Assembly: GCA_963693285.1 (NCBI GenBank)
Contig: OY848923.1
Location: 7,402,451-7,466,450 of the forward strand
From: Xestospongia muta
Taxonomy: Eukaryota > Porifera > Demospongiae > Haplosclerida > Petrosiidae
Direction of reading: 5' to 3'
Length of the DNA stretch: 64,000 bases
Part shown: in pieces, positions 52,174 to 61,064 of the stretch
Layout of the letters: each line of letters begins with the position of its first letter
Numbering within the stretch: position 1 is the first letter of the stretch
Program-made: the position numbers and the translations under genes
The notes under the pieces: generated by a model
Databases searched by the model: none
What the model saw: the letters and a program-made list of their open reading frames with translations, nothing else
Told to the model about the DNA's origin: nothing

Positions 52174-55013
52174 CTAAACTAAACTAAAACAATACTTAAC
52201 AGCTAAGACAACACTAATAACAAGAGCTATAGTGTCATTGATTTTGATTACATTAAAACCAGAACCTGTAACTGTAGAGGAAAGAATAAAAGTTATTGAA
52301 AAGAAAGACAAGGAACCTACGTCTGTTACTGGTAGAGATTCGAGTATCACTCCATTCTCCTGGTCCTGCACTGGTATATGCTCTCACTCCAATGATATAG
52401 TTAGTGTTAGGTAGTAGTCCTCCTATGCTATATTGTGTGTTGGTTGTATTAGTCATAATGTATGGACTGTTATTGTTAGACTCTCTATAACGTATCTCAT
52501 ACATAATAATAACACCATTGGGTACTGTGGGTATATTCCATGTAATGTTGATCACTTGTATCTCAATACCATTTTGTATTAGACCAGATACCACACCAGG
52601 TTCTACAATATATCAATAATACATTATACATCAGTAGTAACTGACTTACCAGCTTCTATTGTCTCTTGTATTACCTCACTACTTGCTGGTCCAGTCCCGC
52701 CATCATTGTATGCTATTACTGTCACAGTGTAGTTAGTGTAAGGTGTGAGTGTTGTGAGCTTGTACTGTCTGTTGTCTCCTCCAGTGATGTTAACAGTGTC
52801 ATTGAATGTCATGTTAGTGTAGTAGAGCAAGTAACCAGTGATGGGTCCATTCTGTCTAGAGCAAGGTACCTCATCCCATGATACAGTCATGGACCTTGCC
52901 TCAACTGATGAGATAGTGACAGATGAAGTGGGTGCTGTAGATAATGTGAGAAAAAGATAATAATTGTGAATTAGTGTTGTTTTAGTTAACTATAACTAAT
53001 ATTAAAACCCTGTTACTTTTAGTCCATACATAGTTTAGTTAACTAACTAAAATTATTGCGACAGCCGGTAAACAAACTATCACTTACATTATTCTAAAAT
53101 ATGTAATTTAAAAGTAACTAATTAAAATTATCACCAAGACTAACTATAACTAATTATAAGCAACTGTCAGTATAGCTTAGCAGTAGATTAAGGAAGTCTA
53201 TTGACACAAATAAATGATAATAAATGTTTGCTATATTTTACTAAAGTGTATGTATACTGAACAATCTATCCAGCACTTTATCTAAAATCACATGTAACAA
53301 TAAAAATACATAGTACGGGAAATAACTAACTATAACTAAGTTTATTTTTCTAGGAACAAGACTAAAAACAAAATAAAAGTAAAAAATAAAAAAATAAAAC
53401 AACACCATTATGTAAGTGAGATTGCATTATACTTTACCAGCTGAGAGTGTAATGGTACTTCTATTATCGAGTTGATGTTGATTGCTACCATATCTTCCAA
53501 AAAGGTTAAAAACACAGTAACTACCAGGACTAAGACCCTTTATTGTATATTGTGTTGGTGTGACTGAAAAAAAGGGTGTAAATGACTTAGGTGCATCCTC
53601 TGTACATAGGCTATGACAATAATATCTAAGTTGATATGTTTGAGGAGCAAATGAAGGTGGTATCCACATCATAGTGATAGCATTAGTAGTGGTAGTAAAT
53701 GTCAGATTGACAGTGGGATTAGCTATAGAATAGAAGGTTAAAATAACGAACAATAGATTATCTACTTACATAATGTCACAGTGACATTGTTACTATGATC
53801 ACTAGGTAGTACTGTACTACCCTCACTGCCATATGATACTACAAAGAAGTTATATGTACTGTTTAAACTCAGTCCTGATGTTATATTGAATGGTGTATGA
53901 GTGGTAGTTCCTAAACTCAAAACAGAACTATTACCACTACTAAGTCGATAGAACACCTCATAGCCAGCTACTTCTGAAATTGACCAAAAGAGTTGCACGT
54001 GTTCCAGACCAGTGTTCAGTCTTGTAGCATTCAGACCAGTAGGAGTATCAGCAACTGTAAGAAGAAGTATATGCTTACTATCCTTCACATTGATTTACTA
54101 ACCTGTTATATTCTGATATGTACTACTATTTGTAGCAGTAATTTCATTATCGATAATACCTGCATCTACTCTAGCATTGGAAACAGTACATCGGTAAGTT
54201 CCAGCTTGTCTCATCCTCACTGTCACTGTCACATTTGTAATAAATTTTGTTCCATTCACAATCACACGAGACAGGTCACCAGTACCAATAGTGAATGGTT
54301 TACTTCCAGCTATACAAGTGACATTAGTGGGAGGTCCATCAGAGACAATGAATCTGAGAGTAAAGACTGGAGGGTTAGCATCTCTTGTGGAGATGAGAGA
54401 GAATTGCATGGAGGGGGATGCATCAGGACCATCTATATAAGAGTAAGATATATCATCACTCTATTGTTATACGAACGTGGTCACAAACCATTGATAAAGT
54501 AAGTAACATATCTGTATATTCCTACCACTAGTGTTTGGTTCACTCCATTCTCATCAGGAATGATACAGGTGTACAGACCTTCATAACTTCTTAGTTCTCT
54601 ACTTACAGCTAGTGCAATCTGACCATTGAGCCTCTTAGAAAATATTGGAATTGGTGTACCCTGATCACCAAAGTTTCCAGTAAACAAAGGTACTTGAGTA
54701 CCATTAGGAAAATACCATACTCCAATATTAGAACCACTATTAGCAGTCTGACACCACAAGGTATTGTTAGCATTGCCAAAATCAGTGTTCTCACTATCAA
54801 AGAACTGTCGCTCATGTATCATTGAGAAGTTTTGTATTATCCTATTCTCATAGAATAGATACAGTTATATACCTGTTATTATAAACTATATATTAATGAT
54901 CACTCTAACAACAACTACTTACCATTACTAGGTCTGTTGGTAGGTTCTTGTCCATCTCCTAGTTGTACTAGTAGTAACATACAACATAATATCTTCACTA
55001 TCTCCATCATCAT
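52174..55013 (-). CDS. Secreted/anchored Ig and fibronectin-III surface protein
   Basis: Exons on the minus strand: 54923-55013 (signal peptide, ILCCMLLLVQLGDG), about 54489-54840 (Ig-like, YEGLYTCIIP), 54103-54432 (Ig-like, VTCIAGS and GTYRCTVSNA), 53770-54054, 53438-53722 and 52650-52934 (three FN3 modules of exactly 285 bp each, for example WSISEVAGYEVFYR and MTVSWDEVPC), 52321-52602 (fourth FN3) and 52174-52271. The final exon gives a TGSG linker and a hydrophobic stretch (DTIALVISVVLAV) ending within about eight residues. That fits either a tail with almost no cytoplasmic part or a GPI signal. The one-module-per-exon, same-phase layout is typical of shuffled FN3 modules. The join between exons 1 and 2 does not close in phase with the sites I see, so a small exon or different splice site may be missed. 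Confidence 0.82.
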
Positions 55014-55904
55014 CTTTGACAGAGTTAGTGATGATGTAATGAACTATACAACTAAACTAGTTTTATTTATAGTAACAAATTTGTGATGATGTCATAGATT
55101 ACAGTCAAATTTGTTCATTACTTCAGTAGATACTATTATAATAAAGTGTATTATAATATAATAATAATAATATAATGTATTACCTCAAATGTACACACAG
55201 TTGATGATCTTAAAGCTTCAATACTAACCCCTTCTGAGACTTCTATCAATTTGAGACCCTTCTCAAAGTCAACATCAAACACACACTATATATGTTCATA
55301 TATATATATTGGTTACGTACCATGACAACATTATTTTTAATTTTTTTCTGGAATTATTCTGCTTAATATAATTCTTTCCTGTTAATGGACAGAGTACACT
55401 CATCTAATATTTTATGACCACCTTCTGGAGATAGAGACGAAAACTGACTACCTTAATAAAACTAAAACTAGACCTTACTATTTTTGACCTATCTAAACCA
55501 AACTACAACTAAAATTTTATTTCTAAATTTTATTTGATAATTTTAGTCGTTGACATTATTGGTTATTACGATTTACCTGCAAAATCTAACAATATTATCA
55601 AGATCTATCTATAAAAAAATTAAAAAATTAAATTTACACATGCAGATGTCACTACAGCTGTAACTACATGTGCCACTAATTGCTACATGTACTGCCATCA
55701 TATCTGGACTGTTTGTTCACTGTTTAAATATGACTAATATAATTCTTACTCTCCACTAAAAATATAAGAAATTTACATGAAAAGAAAGTAGTCACACACA
55801 CACAAAATGTAAATTTTTTGTTTATATATAACCATTACATTCTAAGTACGTAGATACTAGATTAATGTAAACACTCAAAATTCTTTTCATGTAAAACACA
55901 GCTG
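55014..55904. other. Intergenic region upstream of the Ig-FN3 gene
   Basis: AT-rich. Probably holds the Ig-FN3 gene's promoter near 55014-55150. No supported gene. Confidence 0.45.
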
Positions 55905-56140
55905 TTATACAAATATTTATTTTTCTCTTATTTCTTTTTTTCCCTTCTTCATTGTATTTAGTCCATATACAGCTATCTTGTATCAGTGAGTGAATTACTG
56001 AAATATTTCTTGCATGAGGTCTTATCTCTTTTCTTCTACTTTACTAGATAATCTTTATTGCTGAATGTTCAGCTGATGTATTGTCTCTTTGTTCTTCTAG
56101 TCTAGAGTGGAGTAGACTATTTGAGAGATATAATTTTTAT
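55905..56140 (-). pseudogene. Longest KRI1 last-exon relic (K6)
   Basis: Aligns with the intact KRI1 terminal exon from its stop region (TTTTTCTCTTATTTCTTTTTTTC) through TTGTATCAGTGAGTG to the acceptor (GTTCTTCTAGTCTAGAG), covering essentially the whole exon and intron border. Frame-disrupting changes make it non-coding. No TRAF body survives beside it. Confidence 0.75.
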
Positions 56141-56907
56141 CATGATCACTGTAAAAATAAATTGGTTCATCTAGCCAATTCAAGGTCTTTTAAGTTGTCT
56201 ATGATATGCTAGCAGCTGAAAGATCACACCACAGAATTAGTGACAATGCTTACAGTATTTGTCTAACTAATAAGATAATTCTCACTGTATTGTTCTGACG
56301 ACAATTAACTACACTGAAATCAGTACAATTTAACAATGACAATAGTTTTATTGGCAATTGTATTCTGTGGTAGCTTTGATGTGTTGTGTTATTGTGTGTA
56401 AGAGCTGTCGCTGTGGAATTTACAATAGGAAATCTCCATACATTACACACGTTCTTTTTGGGAAGTCTAAGTGCACAAATTGAGCAGTTAATAATCAAAG
56501 AAGAATGTATTGCTATTGTTTTAGTGTATGTATTGATGAGGAACAGGAGCCCATAACCCTGCATGCTCTTTCCCTTTATGATGCATGGGATCTTATGAGG
56601 ATGTACGCAATCCTGTGAGTATTAACTAGCTAAAACAGCCAATCTCATTTAACTGTGAGGACATTCAATCAGCTTTATAGGGCTATAGTTTTACAAGATT
56701 TTATAGATTTTATAATAGAACAAAAACGCCCAACTCCACAAGTTGCTACACGTCACTTATGAAAGTAATAACTATTAATAACTACATGTAGTAATAGTTA
56801 AATAACTATAGAGCGCTTGCATGTGACGTCATGCGCATTACGTAACCACTTCCGTATGGCAAGAAGCTGTTATATAGTTGGACTGCTGGAGTAGGTGCTA
56901 AAAAAGA

Positions 56908-57632
56908 ATGGTCAATTCCTGCTGTGCCTTCAATTGCACAGCCAGAGACACGAAAGAAAACAGAGATGCAGGCATTAAGTTCTACAGAATTCCAATTAAG
57001 GAGCCCAAACGCACACTGTGGCTGAATGCGATTAAAAGAAAGAAGTTTAATCCGAAAGCCCACTCTGTCATATGCAGTCAACATTTTATTGGAGGTAAGC
57101 TAAATTTTTTAGTGTAACATACCCACAATAGTCATGAAAAAAATTACAAACAAACAATTCTTTCAAGAGTACTGACAAGAACAAGAAAAATCTTGCCTGT
57201 GATGAGTACCAGCTTAGTTTTGGGTGGAGCTGGTCCACCAAGTGTACAAGCATGGCATTATTTTTTATAATTTTTAACTTCACAGGCCTAAAGAGTGATG
57301 ATCCACAGTCACCTGCATACATTCCAAGTGTTTTTTCATTTACATCATCTCCACTCAAGAGGAAAGCTAGCCATGATTTATTGAGGTATGAGGCAATGAA
57401 ACGAAGGGAGCAACATAAGGCTGAATTAGAACAGGATGAAATTAGGAATTTAACAGAAAGTTATGCTGAATACATGCAACCTACTAATACTGTGAGTATT
57501 GGTACACAGACTGATTTGACTATGAATGATATAGCAGCTTTAGAGGAGGATTATCAGTGTAGAATAGACGAGCCAGCCAATCAGAAGAAAGTGCAGAAAG
57601 GTTATCCATCAGTAGATGTAAACATAACTTGA
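56908..57632 (+). CDS. THAP-domain protein, 177 aa
   Basis: Two exons: 56908-57094 and 57286-57632. The THAP zinc finger (C2CH) fills exon 1: MVNSCCAFNCTAR, the conserved Trp in TLWLNAI and the CSQHF motif. The DDPQSPAYIPSVF motif opens exon 2. The rest is a charged helical region with no transposase (RNase H-like) domain. THAP proteins are DNA-binding regulators that share their finger with P-type transposases. A single stand-alone THAP next to mobile-element relics may be a domesticated or a remnant element gene. Confidence 0.85.
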
Positions 57633-57654
57633 TTAAATAAAATGTCACTCGCTA

Positions 57655-57775
57655 GTATAGACATATAGGTTATATACCGAGGTAAAGGTTTCCATGAGAT
57701 TTATCAACCGAGCGACGAAGTCACGAGGTTGATAAATGCCATGGAAACCGTACCGAGGGTAAACCGGCTTGTACC
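57655..57775. repeat. Hairpin upstream of the Crypton-like relic
   Basis: GGTTTCCATGAGATTTATCAACC and its near reverse complement (GGTTGATAAATGCCATGGAAACC) form arms about 30 bp apart. A related palindrome (GAGGTTGATATGAAATTTATCAACCTC) lies at 58211-58239. Confidence 0.75.
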
Positions 57776-57873
57776 ATGAAATGGTCTGCCATGGCAACAA
57801 TATCACGCACAAACCTGCTATATAAAGGTAGTCTAGCAACGTTTTTTTTTATTCTAACGACGCAAATTCAAAA

Positions 57874-58130
57874 TGAAAGACGAGTTGGACTATAATTATT
57901 CCTTCTCAGGTAGACGCCCATTTATTTGACCACACCTTGACCGAAATTGTCGCTAGCGACTCGGCAGTTCCTTCAGCCCTACCCAACGGTGAACGTTTCG
58001 CTTTTCAAAGTGACGAAAGTGTGGAAGCAGCAAAAACTAATTCCGTTCCCAAAAACACCTCTCGCAATACTAACTGGGCAGTTAAGGTCTGGAAAGACTG
58101 AAGGAGTCATAGGCGAACGGCATTTCATAT
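57874..58130 (+). pseudogene. Crypton/tyrosine-recombinase-type relic ORF
   Basis: A TATATAAAGG box (near 57822) and an ATG at 57874 lead to a broken frame. The region 57956-58102 encodes ALPNGERFAF and then NTSRNTNWAVKVWKD, resembling the N-terminal core of Crypton-type and KCTD1/QRICH1-like recombinase-derived proteins. A stop (TGA) follows directly where the family usually has Trp, and the downstream sequence is unrelated. Flanking hairpins support a mobile-element relic. The family call rests on one motif. Confidence 0.45.
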
Positions 58131-58619
58131 ATATATATTTCATTCATTTATTATTTATTTTTGAATTACCACCACTAGTAAAAAAATTGTCAACCTGACT
58201 GATAACGATCAGAGGTTGATATGAAATTTATCAACCTCATTTAAAGCAATCTGATTGGTCAATTCATACTAGTCATGGTACAATAAGTTATATCAACTTA
58301 CCAATCACTTAATTACTACTCTACGTTATATCAGACTAAACAACAATGTTACAATGGTTGTAAACGAAATTGTAATATATACATAGTATAAACAACTGTT
58401 GTATTAATAACGTATATATAACAACAATATTACAATTGTTATACAAAATATGGAAGATATCATGTATAATTCCGACATCTAAAAAAACATGGAACCTTTT
58501 CATTGTTAAATTTACGATTGTAATTACACAAAAAATCAATACATTTACAACATAAAAATGATGAATACATTTCATATATTTTTCTTGTATAACAGCATAT
58601 ACTAGAACAATATATTTGT

Positions 58620-60416
58620 TTAATGATAACGAGGTATTAAAACTATGAACTTGAGACTGTCATTAAGGAGATATTGACAATTATCGTCATCACTATCTGA
58701 TTGATAGTCATCTTGTTGGCCAACAGAAGCACTGCAGCCTGTAATTTCATGGCGTGGTTGATGACAGAGATAAGGAAAGGGCATTGGACGGGTGATACCA
58801 AGTTCATTGTATGAAAGACATCTACTTTGAGTTTGTAAACGTATCCCTTGTTCTCCACTAGTGACTCTTTTCCTTTGTTCCTTGTCGTTATAATCAAAGA
58901 CATAATCATAATGATAATAATTACCACACTGATTGAGGAGTTGTACAATAACTTTCTCCTTAAATGGCCACTGAAGATGATCATCATAAGGACCTTTCAT
59001 CATGTAGGAATCAATATATAACAATCTATTTCTATTACTATCATCAAGATCTACTTCAAAGCACATCTGGTATCCAAAGAGATGAGTAAAATAAGGAGGA
59101 CTAAACCAATGGACACGGTTACGCTCCTTGTATGTAAAATCTGTCATTGTAACAGACAGAACAGTATCATCACAAATCTTGTCATATATTGTACCGAGTA
59201 AAGTCTTGTTTTCTTCTCTTAACTCATGAAATTTGAACAATAAGTCATCTTTCTCCTGTAGTTGTCTGTCTTTAACTTCTATCTGCTTGTCTTTCTGTTG
59301 CACTGTTAATTTTAGCTCATTGTCTTTCTTTATTAACTGAGTGTTTTTTTCCTGCAGCTGTCTGTCTTTCTCCCATAGCTGTATGTTTTCCTGCTGCACT
59401 ATGAATTTTAGCTCATTGTCTTTCTTTACTAACTGGGCATCTTTTTCTTGCAGGTGTCTGTCTTTCTTCTGTAGTTGTTTATCTTTCTGCTGCACTATTA
59501 ATTTTAGCTCATTGTCTTTCTTTACTAACTGAGTTTCCTTCTCCTGTAGTTGTTTAACTTTCTCCTGTAGCTGTCTGTCTTTCTCCTGTAGTTGTTTATC
59601 TTTTTCCTGTAGCTGTCGGTCTTTCTCCTGTATTACTTCTTTCAATTCTCTATCTTTCTCTGCTATCTGAGCCTCTTTCTCCTGTAGTTGTCTGTCTTTC
59701 TCTTCCATCATCTTCTGTAAACTCTCATAGATCATTTTAGAGGAGAGAGCACTATGGTGGATACCATTATCAGACAGATGTTGAGCTAGATCGCAACGAC
59801 GAACCTTCTCTTGACATCCTACATAACTAAACTCACATTCTACCACCTGGAAGGGACACTTATCAAGATGATCTTGTAACATTCCTCGTTCTATCTCATC
59901 CCCAGAACACTCATTAGGACAGATGATAGGATACTTGTCACATACTGGATAATGTTCATTAACTATCACCTCATAGGTTGACTGGTACTTACAATAACCA
60001 CAAATAAAAGGACGTTTTGAACACTTCTCTTTATGTTCCTCTATAAACTGACGTTGGTATTGTTGACCACACCCATAAGGACAATCCTCTTGAACACACA
60101 GACATTGTGTAAAGTGTTTCTTGAGTTGACCTAGCTCCACCTTCTGACCACACCCCTTGGTACACCATATCGTCAACTTGTTAAGGCCATTTCGTTCAAA
60201 ATATTTATCGTGAACAGTTCCATACTTGTTATGTCGACACATTGGACATTGTAGACTTGAAGCCCGTTTTCTGTGATTTTCAACACATTTCTTACAGATA
60301 TGGTGACCACAACAAGTTAACTGGTGTGGTTCTTCAACAATATCTAGACACAGAGGACATATGACATCATCAGGAGGAGGACTAACAAACTGATACTTGT
60401 AATCTTTTGCAGCCAT
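58620..60416 (-). CDS. TRAF-like protein 8, 598 aa
   Basis: Intronless. RING at about residues 20-60 (CPLCLDIVEEPHQLTCCGHHICKKC), fingers to about 228, and a long coil at about 232-420 with QLQEKDRQ units and three KKDNELK blocks. The MATH domain is at about 430-595 (WFSPPYFTHLFGYQMC, WPFKEKVIVQLLNQ). The MATH end carries an extra insertion of about 40 residues (PMPFPYLCHQPRHEITG, then an acidic QSDSDDDN) before the final strand. This is the copy adjacent to intact KRI1 (649 bp between its ATG and KRI1's stop), i.e. the right boundary of the array. Confidence 0.93.
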   Translation of the reverse strand: MAAKDYKYQFVSPPPDDVICPLCLDIVEEPHQLTCCGHHICKKCVENHRKRASSLQCPMCRHNKYGTVHDKYFERNGLNKLTIWCTKGCGQKVELGQLKKHFTQCLCVQEDCPYGCGQQYQRQFIEEHKEKCSKRPFICGYCKYQSTYEVIVNEHYPVCDKYPIICPNECSGDEIERGMLQDHLDKCPFQVVECEFSYVGCQEKVRRCDLAQHLSDNGIHHSALSSKMIYESLQKMMEEKDRQLQEKEAQIAEKDRELKEVIQEKDRQLQEKDKQLQEKDRQLQEKVKQLQEKETQLVKKDNELKLIVQQKDKQLQKKDRHLQEKDAQLVKKDNELKFIVQQENIQLWEKDRQLQEKNTQLIKKDNELKLTVQQKDKQIEVKDRQLQEKDDLLFKFHELREENKTLLGTIYDKICDDTVLSVTMTDFTYKERNRVHWFSPPYFTHLFGYQMCFEVDLDDSNRNRLLYIDSYMMKGPYDDHLQWPFKEKVIVQLLNQCGNYYHYDYVFDYNDKEQRKRVTSGEQGIRLQTQSRCLSYNELGITRPMPFPYLCHQPRHEITGCSASVGQQDDYQSDSDDDNCQYLLNDSLKFIVLIPRYH

Positions 60417-61064
60417 TCTTAAGTAGGGGCAGCGCTATTCCTAACTTAAATTTCCTTTTAATAACTATAAACAAGTAAAGCGACTCCATAATAAGTATGC
60501 TAATTTCGTGAGTAAGTTGATAATTTTATTAATTTATTGTTATTATTATACTTATTGGTTTTATAAGTGGTGGGAAAAAATAAGTTAATGAATGTCAATT
60601 AATAAGTGATATGTGAATAAATTAGTATAATTTATTTAGATCTGCTAGATCAGATGTGAGGATGGACATGAAGATGCAGTCTTGTCAAGCATACATTACT
60701 ACTATCTAAGTCTCTCTCCCTTTACTAACTAGTAATAATATGATATCCAGTATATTATTAACATACAAATTATTTAGGAACATTTGACCAGTCACAAACA
60801 ATTGTGTTCTATCGTGTAGATAAGCAGAGAAAGTAAAAATAATTGTACATATGTTTGTGTAATGATGACTGGTACAGGTCATCAACAGACACCTGTATTG
60901 AGATTGCAACCAAGGTATAATAGCTATTATTAAATTATTATTAAAGTATAATAGCTGGGGTTATTAAATTAAGCAAATTGTTATTCACAAAATAGTTTAT
61001 TGTTATGAGCACTTTCATTTCATGTACAAACACTTGTAAAATATCGAATATTGTTATACAAACA
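60417..61064. other. Intergenic region, TRAF-like 8 / KRI1 3' end
   Basis: Promoter side of TRAF-like 8 and 3' flank of KRI1. AT-rich, with no supported gene. Confidence 0.5.
60450..60465 (-). promoter_or_regulatory. Conserved TRAF upstream box, gene 8
   Basis: GTTATTAAAAGGAAAT in the gene's sense, about 33 nt before the ATG. Confidence 0.5.

Noticed and set aside
53993..54502. 169-codon plus-strand ORF
   Set aside because: Antisense to Ig/FN3 exons that splice cleanly on the minus strand.
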